Below, one piece after another: positions 50,509 through 59,647 of a stretch of 64,000 nt of DNA. The DNA comes from Paracoccaceae bacterium (GTDB taxonomy: Bacteria > Pseudomonadota > Alphaproteobacteria > Rhodobacterales > Rhodobacteraceae). A model generated the notes under the pieces. The model had not been told where the DNA came from and did no database searches. It saw only the letters and a list, made by a program, of their open reading frames with translations. The stretch's first letter is position 1. Every line of letters begins with the position of its first letter. The stretch covers positions 1 through 64,000 of the forward strand of contig JAKVCO010000018.1 of NCBI GenBank assembly GCA_022448245.1. Reading direction: 5' to 3'. The translations under genes and the position numbers were made by a program.

Positions 50509-51444
50509 CTAGTCCGCCGGAACACCTTCCATGATCTGGCGGACTTCCTCTTGCACCACCTCGATGAAGGCGAAAGACAGCGCGCGGAATGGCTTGCGCT
50601 CGTCCGTCATCGCCCAAAGCAGGTTCGACATGTCGTTAAGCATCTCGGACGTGCTCGCCCTCTCCTGATCGGTCTGCGCGGCTTTGCGGGCGTTTGCGTA
50701 TTTGATGATCAGATTTCGATAGAGCTGCATTTGCAGCAGATGCGTGCGGCGATGCTCTTCAAGCCAACGACGGTTGAGGCCTAGAATCCGAATGCTTGCT
50801 TCGCCCGCCAAACTGTCGTCTCGCGGTCGCACAACGCTGGCCACGCCGTCAAAGATCACCCATTCGAGGTGATCCTCGGGATCTTCTTCGCCAGTCGGGT
50901 CGAGGATCAAAGGTTTTTCGGCGCTCAGATCGCCGGGCGCGGTGATCCAGAAGTCATCTTCAGTGGGGAAGTAATTCGCTTTGCCCGACGATTGCCCGTC
51001 CGCCGTTTCGAGGAAGTTAATGAACTCCGCTTCAGAGGCGAGGCCGGAGGGGATGTGCAGGTGGTTTGAGCGCATTTGGTTGCAATGCGCGCAGGACGGC
51101 ACGAGGTTTTCCCAAACCATGGCCAGCCACCAATATCCGGGGTGGTCGACCCCTGCCTCGTCAGCTTCGGTAACGCCTGCCTTGGGGCGGTAGTGCTCCA
51201 CATCCGTGTCGATGCCGCCGCTGACCTTCATCTCGCAATAGGCGCATTTGCCGTGGAACATCTCCTTGAGGGCGTTGCGGACGTCGTCGTGGCCATAGGC
51301 TTTGAAGTCTTTTGAGGCGGGCTTTTGGCCGAGAGCAATTTTTGCCTTCACCTTCTCAAGCTCGCGCGCGCCAACGCGGGATCGTTTGTCAGGCTCGCCC
51401 GGCTTCAGCGGCTCGGGGCATTCTGTCCGTTGAACCCAAATCAT
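50509..51444 (-). CDS. HNH endonuclease, PtuB-like component of a Septu-type system
   Basis: A 311-residue nuclease. The HNH core is complete: KCAYCE (Cys 67 and 70), VEHYRPK with the catalytic His at about 84, WENLVPSCAHCN with the second zinc pair at 118 and 121 and the Asn after it. The later LILDPTGEEDPEDHLEWV and ILGLNRRWLEEHRR are typical of the TIGR02646/PtuB family. It is translationally coupled (TGATG) to an ATPase gene upstream. In Septu defence the PtuB nuclease works with the PtuA ATPase against phage. A retron-linked version is another known context, but no reverse transcriptase is present. Confidence 0.82.
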   Translation of the reverse strand: MIWVQRTECPEPLKPGEPDKRSRVGARELEKVKAKIALGQKPASKDFKAYGHDDVRNALKEMFHGKCAYCEMKVSGGIDTDVEHYRPKAGVTEADEAGVDHPGYWWLAMVWENLVPSCAHCNQMRSNHLHIPSGLASEAEFINFLETADGQSSGKANYFPTEDDFWITAPGDLSAEKPLILDPTGEEDPEDHLEWVIFDGVASVVRPRDDSLAGEASIRILGLNRRWLEEHRRTHLLQMQLYRNLIIKYANARKAAQTDQERASTSEMLNDMSNLLWAMTDERKPFRALSFAFIEVVQEEVRQIMEGVPAD

Positions 51445-53780
51445 CAGCGGCGCCTCCGGTAGAGGGAGGAGAACTCCTCCTCGTAGTCCACCCGGGAAGG
51501 GGCCGGGCCGCGGGACGGCGTAACCTGAGTCCGTTTGACCTCCTTCTGCAACGCGCGCGCATAGGCTTGTTCGGCAATGGTGGAGCCGAGCACCATGTTG
51601 TCTTGCAGCTCGTCATGGAGTCGGTCGCGGTCTTTCTCTTCGCTTTCGCTGAGCGGTTCGGTTTTCGCAACGAGCTGGTTGAAGCGCATGAGCTTGGCGT
51701 CGGTTTCGGGATCGGTGGAGCCGAGGCCAAAGAATTCCGATGTCAGGATTTGCTCCGCGCGCATGCCTCGGATCGAGGGAAGATCGTCGACCTTTTCCAC
51801 CTTGGCGTCAAACGCGTCACGGCGCAGGACGAACACCTCGCCGTTGTACATGCCCCGCAGGCACAGCGGGTCGTGGGTCGTCACGACGAACTGAACCTTC
51901 GGGAACGCGCGCCTGAGAAGCTGCATGATCTGCATTTTCCAGCGCGGATGCAGGTGTGTTTCGATCTCGTCGATGAAGACGACGGCATGGGCGAATTCGA
52001 GGTTGTCGTATTGGTAGAGGAGCTCTCGGATGATGTCGCAGACCATGGCGATGACGCTCTTGTATCCCACGCTCATGTCTTTGAGGGCCGTGCGTTCGCC
52101 ATTGGCTGTGATGAAAATCCGGCCGCCGCCATCGCTTTCGAGTTCGCGCTCAAAATCGTCTTCTTTGGCGAGCATGAGAACCTCGCGCAGCGCGCGTGCG
52201 GCGGCATCGAAGTCCTGAGGTTTCAGGCTGGTGAGCCAGTCGATCGGGTTGGCGATCATGGCCATTGGATCAAAAAGCGATCGTACGCGGTAAGCAGGGG
52301 CGCGGAAGCGTCGGCCGCTTTTCTTGAAGAAACGGCGAGGGCCGTAGGCGAGGATGATTTTTGAGGGTTCAGCCGCTCCTTCAAAGCTATCGGCGGACCT
52401 ATGAGCGGTGATATCAACCGGTTCCTCGGCCTCAAGGAAGCCCAGCGAGACACCCATGAATTCTTCTGTCTGCGTGGGATCGCTGGCGTCGCTCCAATGG
52501 ATGAGGTCCCTTGGCGCCAGCTCTTCCTCCGCCAGCATGTCATCGAGCTCTGCCGCTTCTCGGGTGCCGATCAGGGCCAGCGTCATCGCCTCCAGAACCG
52601 AGGACTTACCGGTCGCGTTTTCACCCAAGAGCAACATGCAGGGCACTTGTTCGATGTCGTCGACCGCTTCAGGCAGCGTGAATTCGATCCCCTTCAGCGC
52701 CTTGAAGTTCGAGATCGAGACGCTCTGCAAACGGTCGCTGTAGAGCGGCATTTTCTTGATCGACGGCGTGCGGGAAGGGCGCCGGAACTTCGGTGCGGAA
52801 GGCTTGGAGCTCGGGGTGGCCTTCATTGCCGGTTCGGCTGATGAAGTCGCGCTCTGCCCAAGAGCTTCGTCGAGCGCCCGTTCGACCACGTGGTTCCTTT
52901 GAACCTCGGGAAGTGCCGAGAACCGTTCAAGAAAATCTGAAGGCGATGTTGCATCGACTGATTGGCCAAGCCTGGACCGCAAAATCGCTATGGTTGCGGC
53001 GCCCATATAGGTCGTTGGCGGCCAGATTTCGTCACCGGGTTCCGTGTGGTTATCAGCATCGAGCAAAAAGAACGTTTCTGCCGCGGGATTGCTGCCAGAC
53101 ATCGTGCCGACGAGCCCACCCGTCCCGCCGTCTCGCCATATGGCGCGCAGCACGTTCTCGATCACTCGGCGCCGGTCCCGCGCAAGTTTGCCTCGGTTTA
53201 GGGCCAGCCAGCCAATCGTCGTTTCGCCGCGCAGAGATCCTTCCATGGGAAAGACGCCGCCATCGAGGCGGAAATCGAGATGCTCCCACGGGTGCATCTC
53301 GCTGGGGTCGAGCATCAGCGCATCTTCAACCTCGCGGCATTCCGCGACGGGCGCGCCCACGCTCGCCCGGCGGGCCACGTAGAAGTAGTTTTCCTTCCGT
53401 CGGGCGCATTCTGGGCAGACCCAGAAAAGGTTCTCCCAGTCGTAGGTCAGCCAGGCGTAGGAAATGAAATCAGAGGACCCATCTTGGTTGCGCGCATTAG
53501 AGGAGGGGCGGTGCTGGGTGATGCTGCCGCGCCTCGATCCACCCTTCTGCGATGGGAGTGCTGGGCTCTCGCAATAGGCGCAGACATGGCCGAAAAGCTC
53601 GGCCATTTCTTCTTGGGCGTCAGGATTGTTTCTGAGGACAAAATCGTCGGGGACGCGGCGGGTCTGGCCCCCTTTCGTCGTCAGCTCAAGAAACTCGGAA
53701 AGCTCGTTGCGCGCGAAGTCCATGTCCTTGGAAGACAGGAATTTCGGCTCATAGATGGCGGATCGATCGATGTATCGCAT
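51444..53780 (-). CDS. PtuA-like ATPase fused to a degenerate HNH domain
   Basis: A 778-residue protein with two parts. Residues 1 to about 215 align by eye with the separate HNH protein: CAYCES at 67-72, the zinc pair CPEC at 122-125, WENL before it, then LMLDPSEMHPWEHLDF and LALNRGKLARDRRR. The HNH His position reads TQHRP in place of EHYRP and the final Asn is Ala, so it should fold but not cut. Residues 350-740 are an SMC/ABC-type ATPase: GENATGKSS (386-394), SVGYKS signature near 570, VVFIDEIETHLHP with DE at 604-605 and the switch TTHD at 634-637. The linker at about 310-345 is Ser/Pro/Lys rich. It is likely the sensor and control part of a defence system. Confidence 0.82.
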   Translation of the reverse strand: MRYIDRSAIYEPKFLSSKDMDFARNELSEFLELTTKGGQTRRVPDDFVLRNNPDAQEEMAELFGHVCAYCESPALPSQKGGSRRGSITQHRPSSNARNQDGSSDFISYAWLTYDWENLFWVCPECARRKENYFYVARRASVGAPVAECREVEDALMLDPSEMHPWEHLDFRLDGGVFPMEGSLRGETTIGWLALNRGKLARDRRRVIENVLRAIWRDGGTGGLVGTMSGSNPAAETFFLLDADNHTEPGDEIWPPTTYMGAATIAILRSRLGQSVDATSPSDFLERFSALPEVQRNHVVERALDEALGQSATSSAEPAMKATPSSKPSAPKFRRPSRTPSIKKMPLYSDRLQSVSISNFKALKGIEFTLPEAVDDIEQVPCMLLLGENATGKSSVLEAMTLALIGTREAAELDDMLAEEELAPRDLIHWSDASDPTQTEEFMGVSLGFLEAEEPVDITAHRSADSFEGAAEPSKIILAYGPRRFFKKSGRRFRAPAYRVRSLFDPMAMIANPIDWLTSLKPQDFDAAARALREVLMLAKEDDFERELESDGGGRIFITANGERTALKDMSVGYKSVIAMVCDIIRELLYQYDNLEFAHAVVFIDEIETHLHPRWKMQIMQLLRRAFPKVQFVVTTHDPLCLRGMYNGEVFVLRRDAFDAKVEKVDDLPSIRGMRAEQILTSEFFGLGSTDPETDAKLMRFNQLVAKTEPLSESEEKDRDRLHDELQDNMVLGSTIAEQAYARALQKEVKRTQVTPSRGPAPSRVDYEEEFSSLYRRRR

Positions 53781-53830
53781 GCTAATCTGGTGCTTAAATT
53801 AGGTCAGCTTACGGCCCTCATGGTGATCCG

Positions 53831-54943
53831 TCAAAGTCGAGCGAGGAACCCTCCCAACCGTTCGAGGCCTTCTTCGACGATCAAGGGGGTGTTGGCGTAG
53901 CCGATGCGGGCGTAGCACTCCATGTCGAAGGCATCTCCGGGGGTCATCATGACGCCGGTCTCTTTGAGCAGCGCGATGCAGAACTCCCGCGAGGACATGG
54001 GCACGTCCAGTTTCAGCATCGCCGTGGTGCCTGCACGGGGTTTGACCCAGCTGACGCGGTCTTGGCTGTCCACCCAGTCGCTCACAAGCGCGAGGTTGCC
54101 GCGCGTGATGGCGCGGGCGCGGGAGAGCACCGCATCGCTGTTTTCCAGCGCCAGCGTCGCGAAATGGTCGTTAATCATCCCGATGGAGATCGTGTCGTAG
54201 TCGCGGTGGAGGGCTGCGGCCTCTGCCACCTCATCGGGCCCCACGACCCAGCCGAGGCGCAGACCAGCCAGGGAATAGGCCTTCGACACCGAACACGCCG
54301 CCAGCCCTTTCTCATAGACGTCGGCCATGGAAATCATGGAGCCTTCGCCCTCTTGGTTCGTGCCCCGGTAGACCTCGTCGCAGAGCACGTAGGCGCCCAC
54401 TTCACGCGCGATGGCGGCGATGTCTTCGAGCATGGGGTGATCGATCAGCGCGCCTGTGGGGTTGTTCGGGTTCGTGAGCGCGATGAGCTTTGTCTCAGGC
54501 CACATCAGAGCGCGCAGCTCATCAAGGTCGGGAAGAAAATCGTTCTCCGCCCGCAGCTTGAGGAGGGACACCTCTGCCCCGATGCTCTCCGGGATCGAGT
54601 AGTGCTGCTGATAGGTCGGCACGATGGAGACCACGTGATCGCCCCGGCTCAGCAGCGTTTTGTGGGCCAGCATGTTGGCGCCAATCGTGCCGTGGGTGAC
54701 GGTGATGGCATGCGGGTTGGTGTAGAGCGCAGCGATGGCGGCGCGCAGGCGTTCCGACCCTTCGATGGCCCCGTAGGTCATCTTCATGGCCAAAAGCTCC
54801 TCCAGATCGGTGGCGTTGCGGCCCGTCAGCGCCAGCAGCGCATCGATGGTCAGGCTTTCTACACAGGTCTCTGCGAGGTTGAGCTCGCAGCGCGTCTCCC
54901 ACTCGTTCATCCAGATTTCGACTTTGAAAGGCTCGATATACAT
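53831..54943 (-). CDS. PLP-dependent class I/II aminotransferase
   Basis: A 370-residue fold-type I enzyme. Conserved parts are NPNNPTGA, VLCDEVYRG and the Schiff-base Lys in CSVSKAYSLAGLRLGW. The glycine-rich ring-binding segment is HGTIGANMLAH. The specific substrate is not clear; related proteins include capreomycidine-synthase-like and other amino-acid aminotransferases. A GAGGGA site precedes the ATG. It is divergent from a class II aldolase gene across 59 bases and lies 50 bases upstream of the ATPase gene on the same strand, so some read-through into the defence genes is possible. Confidence 0.78.
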   Translation of the reverse strand: MYIEPFKVEIWMNEWETRCELNLAETCVESLTIDALLALTGRNATDLEELLAMKMTYGAIEGSERLRAAIAALYTNPHAITVTHGTIGANMLAHKTLLSRGDHVVSIVPTYQQHYSIPESIGAEVSLLKLRAENDFLPDLDELRALMWPETKLIALTNPNNPTGALIDHPMLEDIAAIAREVGAYVLCDEVYRGTNQEGEGSMISMADVYEKGLAACSVSKAYSLAGLRLGWVVGPDEVAEAAALHRDYDTISIGMINDHFATLALENSDAVLSRARAITRGNLALVSDWVDSQDRVSWVKPRAGTTAMLKLDVPMSSREFCIALLKETGVMMTPGDAFDMECYARIGYANTPLIVEEGLERLGGFLARL

Positions 54944-55002
54944 GCTTCCCTCTTTTTACGCAGGATGGCCCGGCTGCAAACCCACGTCCAGAGGAGGCAA
55001 AG

Positions 55003-55755
55003 ATGCTGGATCGCACGTCTGAAAACATGACGCACTGGCAAGAACGCGTCGACATGGCTGCTGCGTTTCGCTGGACGGCCCGATTTGGGTTTCATGAGGC
55101 CGTGGCCAACCATTTCTCGCTGGCGGTGAATGAGCATGGCACGAAGTTCTTGATGAACCCGAACCAGCGTCATTTCAGCCGGATCAAGGCGTCAGATCTG
55201 CTGCTTCTCGACGCCAATGACCCGGACACGATGTCCTTGCCTGATGCGCCTGATCCGACGGCGTGGGGGCTTCATGGCGGCGTGCACCGCCATGTGCCGC
55301 ATGCGCGCTGCGTGATGCATGTGCACTCGATCCACGCCACGGTCCTCGCGTGCCTCGCAGACAGCACCTTGCCGCCCATCGATCAGAACACGGCCACGTT
55401 CTACAATCGGACTGTCGTCGATGGCGAATTTGGCGGTCTTGCGTTCGAAGAAGAGGGCGAGCGCTGCGCGGGCCTTCTGTCTGACCCGAAGAAGAAAGTC
55501 ATGATCATGGGCAATCATGGCATCCTCGTGCTGGGTGATGATGTCGCAGATACCTTCAACCGCCTCTACTATTTTGAGCGCGCTGCAGAGACGTATATCC
55601 GCGCGCTTCAGACCGGAAAGCCACTGCGCATTCTTAGTGATGAAATCGCCGAAAAGACGGCCAGCGAGCTCGATGATTACCCCGATCAGGCCACGCGCCA
55701 CTTGGAGGAGCTGAAGGCCATTTTGGACGATGAAGGCTCAAATTACACGAAGTAG
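55003..55755 (+). CDS. Class II aldolase/adducin-family protein
   Basis: A 250-residue metal-dependent aldolase-type protein. The histidine-rich zinc site is seen in GGVHRHVPHARCVMHVHSIHA, split here as VHRHVPHARCV and MHVHSIHA, and NHGILVLG is the conserved third histidine segment. AGGAGG precedes the ATG with good spacing. Members cleave or isomerise sugar phosphates or act as decarboxylases, so the substrate is uncertain. Divergent pairing with an aminotransferase suggests a shared catabolic route. Confidence 0.8.
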   Translation: MLDRTSENMTHWQERVDMAAAFRWTARFGFHEAVANHFSLAVNEHGTKFLMNPNQRHFSRIKASDLLLLDANDPDTMSLPDAPDPTAWGLHGGVHRHVPHARCVMHVHSIHATVLACLADSTLPPIDQNTATFYNRTVVDGEFGGLAFEEEGERCAGLLSDPKKKVMIMGNHGILVLGDDVADTFNRLYYFERAAETYIRALQTGKPLRILSDEIAEKTASELDDYPDQATRHLEELKAILDDEGSNYTK

Positions 55756-55927
55756 GTCTCATTATTTGCGGGTTTGGAAATAATTTGAATCCGCTGGACA
55801 GAAAATCTTACCGTTTCTACCTTGGCGAAAGCCGAGGCGTGGGGTAGTGAAAAGAAGCCTTACCTGAGGCAATTCAAGCAAGGGAAATCACTGCTCGGGA
55901 GGGAGTGTTATTTCTAGCCAGACCAAA

Positions 55928-58744
55928 GTGGGGCAACCCCAACTCAACCTGTCACCGAAAGTCTCTGACGAGGTGCGCAAAACCACGTGCTACATGTGCG
56001 CCTGCCGGTGCGGCATCAACGTGCACATGAAGGATGGCAAAGTTGCCTATATCGAGGGCAACCGCGACCACCCTGTGAACCAGGGCGTCCTCTGCGCCAA
56101 GGGCAGCGCGGGCATCATGCAGCACAACGCGCCGTCGCGTTTGCGCAAGCCTTTGAAGCGCGTGGGCGAGCGTGGTTCCGGTGAGTTCGAAGAGATCGAA
56201 TGGGATGAGGCGCTGCAAATCGCCTGCGATTGGCTGGAGCCTATCCGCGCGGAAGACCCCTCCAAGCTCGCCTTCTTTACAGGCCGCGACCAGTCGCAGA
56301 GCTTCACGTCTTTCTGGGCGCAGAATTTCGGAACGCCGAACTACGCGGCGCACGGTGGCTTCTGCTCCGTGAACATGGCCGCTGCTGGCATCTACACGAT
56401 GGGCGGCGCGTTTTGGGAGTTTGGCCAGCCTGACTGGGATCGCACGAAGCTCTTCATGCTGTTTGGCGTGGCAGAAGACCACGACAGTAACCCCATCAAG
56501 ATGGGAATCGGCCGTCTGAAGAAGAACGGCGGCAAGATCATCGGCGTGAACCCGATCCGCACGGGATATAACGCTGTGGCGGACGAATGGGTGGGCATCA
56601 CCCCCGGCACCGACGGTCTCTTCATCCTTGCGCTGATCCACGAGCTGCTGAAAGCGGGCAAGATCGACCTCGATTACCTCGCGCGCTTCACAAACAGCCC
56701 AGTGCTAGTGAACAGCGATCCCGCATCGCCGGAATACGGCCTCTTGATGCGCGACAAAGACGGCAAACTGCTCGTCATCGACCGCGCGACTGGAAAGCCT
56801 GCAGCCTTTGACAAGAAAGGCGTGAAACCTTCGCTTTCGGCCACTTACGAGAAAGACGGCGTCACCCATGTGCCTGTCATGCATATGCTGGCCGAGCGTT
56901 ACCTGCAGCCTGAATACGCCCCTGAGGCGGTAGCAGAGCGTTGCGGTGTTTCCGCAGACCGCATCCGCGCCATCGCGGCAGAGCTCGCGCGCGTGGCATT
57001 CGAGGAGGCGTTCGAGCTTCCCATCGAATGGACCGACTTCCGCGGCGAGACGCACAAGACGATGACCGGGCGTCCGGTCTCCTTCCACTCCATGCGTGGT
57101 ATCTCGGCGCACTCAAACGGCTTCCAGACCTGCCGGTCGCTGCACCTGCTGCAGATCCTTCTGGGCTCCGTCGAGGTTCCGGGTGGCTTCCGTTTCAAGC
57201 CGCCATATCCGAAGCCCGTTAGCGCGCATCCGAAGCCGCATTGCAAAGTCACGCCGGGCAAACCGCTCGACGGGCCGCATCTGGGCTTTGTGCAGGGGCC
57301 CGAGGGTCTGTGCCTGCGCGAAGACGGCACGCCCGCGAGGATCGACAAAGCATTCTCGTGGGAAAACCCCATGAGCTCCCATGGGCTCATGCATATGGTG
57401 ATCTCGAACGCTTATGCGGGTGATCCTTACAAGATCGACACGCTGTTCATGTATATGGCCAACATGTCGTGGAACTCCTCCATGAACACGTCGGGCACCA
57501 TGAAGATGCTGACCGACAAGGATGAGAACGGCGATTACGTCATTCCGCGGATCATCTACTCTGATGCCTACAGCTCCGAGATGGTGGCCTATGCAGACCT
57601 CGTGCTGCCGGATACGACCTATCTGGAGCGTCACGACTGTATCTCCCTCCTCGATCGTCCGATTTGTGAGGCAGATGCCGCAGCTGACGCGATCCGTTGG
57701 CCGGTTGTGGAGCCGGACCGGGATGTGCGGGGCTTCCAGACGGTGCTTGTGCAGCTGGCCAACAAGATGGGCCTGCCGGGCTTCACCAATGAAGATGGCT
57801 CGTCCAAGTACGAAGACTACGCCGATTACATCACCAACCACCAACGCAAGCCGGGCATTGGCCCGCTCGCCGGTTTCCGCGGCAACGGCGACAGCCACGG
57901 GCGGGGCGATGTGAACCCGCAGCAGATCGACCGCTACATCGAGAACGGCGGCTTCTTTGTGAGCCACATCCCGGACGAGGCGTCCTACTTCAAACCGTGG
58001 AACGCGGCTTACCAGGATTGGGCCGTGGACATGGGCCTCTATGACAGCCCGCAGCCCTACGTGTTTGATGTCTATGTGGAGACGATGCGGAAGTTCCAAC
58101 TTGCCGCCGAGGGCCATGGCGACCGCCAACCACCCGATCACCTGCGCCAGCGCATCAAAGACACGCTCGATCCGCTGCCGATCTGGTATCCGCCCTTCGA
58201 AGAGGGGCTGGTCTCCGAGGAGGAGTTCCCGCTCCACGCGCTCACGCAGCGTCCTATGGCAATGTATCACAGCTGGGGCACGCAGAACGCTTGGCTGCGC
58301 CAGATCCACGGCCGCAACCCTCTGTATGTCCCCACGGACATTTGGGAGAAGAACGGCTTCAATACTGGCGACTGGGCAAAGCTGAGCTCCGCACACGGGT
58401 CGATCACCGTACCCGTGGCGCATATGGCTGCGCTGAATCCCAAGACGGTTTGGACGTGGAATGCCATCGGCAAGCGCAAAGGCGCTTGGGCGCTGGATGA
58501 TGATGCGCCCGAGGCGAAGGAGGGTTTCCTCCTCAATCACCTGATTCACGAGCTGCTGCCATCGAAGGGTGACGGCATGCGTTGGGCCAATTCTGACCCG
58601 ATCACGGGGCAGGCTGCCTGGTTCGACCTTCGGGTACAGATCGAAAAGGTCGATGCCCCGGACGAGGTTCAGCCTGCGATTCCGCCAATAAATTCACCTG
58701 TTGGGAAAGGGCCGCGGTCGCTCGCTTGGAAGGTCGAAAAATGA
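55928..58744 (+). CDS. soeA: Molybdopterin oxidoreductase, SoeA-type catalytic subunit
   Basis: A 938-residue enzyme of the DMSO-reductase family. The [4Fe-4S] site is CYMCACRC plus GVLCAKG (Cys 21, 24, 28 and 56). The region AHGGFCSVNM offers Cys 146 as a likely Mo ligand. No Tat signal is present, so it acts in the cytosol. With the Fe-S subunit at 59644 and DmsC-like anchor at 60388 it matches the membrane-bound sulfite dehydrogenase SoeABC of roseobacters and Allochromatium, which passes electrons to quinone; another DmsABC/PsrABC-type substrate cannot be excluded. GTG 55928 has no ribosome-binding site, whereas GGGAGGGAG lies before an in-frame ATT at 55910. Confidence 0.7.
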   Translation: MGQPQLNLSPKVSDEVRKTTCYMCACRCGINVHMKDGKVAYIEGNRDHPVNQGVLCAKGSAGIMQHNAPSRLRKPLKRVGERGSGEFEEIEWDEALQIACDWLEPIRAEDPSKLAFFTGRDQSQSFTSFWAQNFGTPNYAAHGGFCSVNMAAAGIYTMGGAFWEFGQPDWDRTKLFMLFGVAEDHDSNPIKMGIGRLKKNGGKIIGVNPIRTGYNAVADEWVGITPGTDGLFILALIHELLKAGKIDLDYLARFTNSPVLVNSDPASPEYGLLMRDKDGKLLVIDRATGKPAAFDKKGVKPSLSATYEKDGVTHVPVMHMLAERYLQPEYAPEAVAERCGVSADRIRAIAAELARVAFEEAFELPIEWTDFRGETHKTMTGRPVSFHSMRGISAHSNGFQTCRSLHLLQILLGSVEVPGGFRFKPPYPKPVSAHPKPHCKVTPGKPLDGPHLGFVQGPEGLCLREDGTPARIDKAFSWENPMSSHGLMHMVISNAYAGDPYKIDTLFMYMANMSWNSSMNTSGTMKMLTDKDENGDYVIPRIIYSDAYSSEMVAYADLVLPDTTYLERHDCISLLDRPICEADAAADAIRWPVVEPDRDVRGFQTVLVQLANKMGLPGFTNEDGSSKYEDYADYITNHQRKPGIGPLAGFRGNGDSHGRGDVNPQQIDRYIENGGFFVSHIPDEASYFKPWNAAYQDWAVDMGLYDSPQPYVFDVYVETMRKFQLAAEGHGDRQPPDHLRQRIKDTLDPLPIWYPPFEEGLVSEEEFPLHALTQRPMAMYHSWGTQNAWLRQIHGRNPLYVPTDIWEKNGFNTGDWAKLSSAHGSITVPVAHMAALNPKTVWTWNAIGKRKGAWALDDDAPEAKEGFLLNHLIHELLPSKGDGMRWANSDPITGQAAWFDLRVQIEKVDAPDEVQPAIPPINSPVGKGPRSLAWKVEK

Positions 58745-58846
58745 CGGCGTCCCTAATGATGCCCTCGCATAGCCCCGTGCCGGTCACGGTGTTGGCGCAA
58801 TGCGACGTCAAATGTGCTGACAGAACCAGTGCAATGAGGTGTCGCA

Positions 58847-59440
58847 GTGTTCAGCTTGAAGAAGGCAGCCATGGGCGTCGGCATAGGTCTCCGACAGGAA
58901 ACCCCGAGCTACGATGGAGCCGGAATCTGGCATCACTGTCTGGAGACGGGAGAGATGCATCGCATCGAGGAAGATACCGACTTTCGCGCCTTGCTCGAAC
59001 AGCAATGCTCGCAGATTTCTGCCAGCAGCCAGACGATCTATCAGGAGATCGGGCTCGCCAAGCCGAACGGGCGCTGGGATGTGGTTCCCGATCAGACACG
59101 CTTTACCTTCACCGAGGCAAGCGGCACACGGCGTCACGCGCGCTACGGTTTGGTGGGATCATACAATCCGACTTCGCATTCATGGCTTTGGTCCTGGGCT
59201 TTCCCGGACGGTTGGATGCCGGACGCGGTGACCGCGCCTGCCGCCAAGCTGCGTGCGCTGGGCGAGGAGCGCGGTTGGAAAGCGCTGACCGAGCCCAATC
59301 TGTATCTGGGCGAACAGGAAGCGTGGCATCTCACGATCCTGGGCGCGTACTTGATGGGCTATCCGCTGGTGTATCGCGGGTCGGTCAACGACATGAACGC
59401 CCACTATTTCGCAATCGATCGGCCCGTCGAGCTTACCTGA
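58847..59440 (+). CDS. DUF6882-like hypothetical protein inserted between soeA and soeB
   Basis: A 197-residue soluble protein starting with GTG after GAGG. The segment GLVGSYNPTSHSWLWSWAFP is like the DUF6882 family, whose function is unknown. The middle strands and helices (WDVVPDQTRFTFTE, LTILGAYLMGYPLVYRGSVND) fit a compact single domain. It lies about 100 bases after soeA and 16 before a small membrane-protein gene. No link to molybdoenzyme maturation is known to me. Confidence 0.6.
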   Translation: MFSLKKAAMGVGIGLRQETPSYDGAGIWHHCLETGEMHRIEEDTDFRALLEQQCSQISASSQTIYQEIGLAKPNGRWDVVPDQTRFTFTEASGTRRHARYGLVGSYNPTSHSWLWSWAFPDGWMPDAVTAPAAKLRALGEERGWKALTEPNLYLGEQEAWHLTILGAYLMGYPLVYRGSVNDMNAHYFAIDRPVELT

Positions 59441-59456
59441 TCTGTCGGGGGCGCGC

Positions 59457-59582
59457 ATGACCCCCAAACGTACCCTTCTTTTGATCGCAGGTTTTGTGGC
59501 TGTCACCCTCGGCAGCTTCATTCTCTACTTGCGCCGCGCGATGGCCTCTGACGCCGCCGCCCTTTTGGTGGGGGGCGTGTGA
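59457..59582 (+). CDS. Small single-span membrane protein (41 residues)
   Basis: An open frame of 41 codons beginning MTPKRTLLLIAGFVAVTLG. The hydrophobic stretch of about 18 residues is flanked by basic residues (MTPKR before, YLRRA after), which suits an inner-membrane span with both ends defined. Its stop overlaps the next tiny frame and through it soeB, so it is likely translated with them. It might be a small accessory subunit of the membrane complex or an assembly factor, which is inference. Confidence 0.5.
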   Translation: MTPKRTLLLIAGFVAVTLGSFILYLRRAMASDAAALLVGGV

Positions 59583-59647
59583 TGCTGTACGTTTCCCCGA
59601 CCTCTGCCCCATCCTCTCCAGCCAACCGCCGAGGTGAGCCCGAATGA
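59582..59647 (+). CDS. Possible 21-codon leader frame coupled to soeB
   Basis: A frame starting ATG at 59582 inside the TGATG stop of the small membrane-protein gene and ending at a TGA that overlaps the ATG of soeB (ATGA). It encodes MLYVSPTSAPSS followed by nine further residues. Its arrangement suggests translational coupling rather than a functional peptide. Low certainty. Confidence 0.25.
   Translation: MLYVSPTSAPSSPANRRGEPE

Noticed and set aside
57113-58549. Long open frame (478 codons) antisense to soeA
   Set aside because: It is the mirror of a strongly coding GC-rich gene, has no domain or ribosome-binding site and is explained by codon bias.
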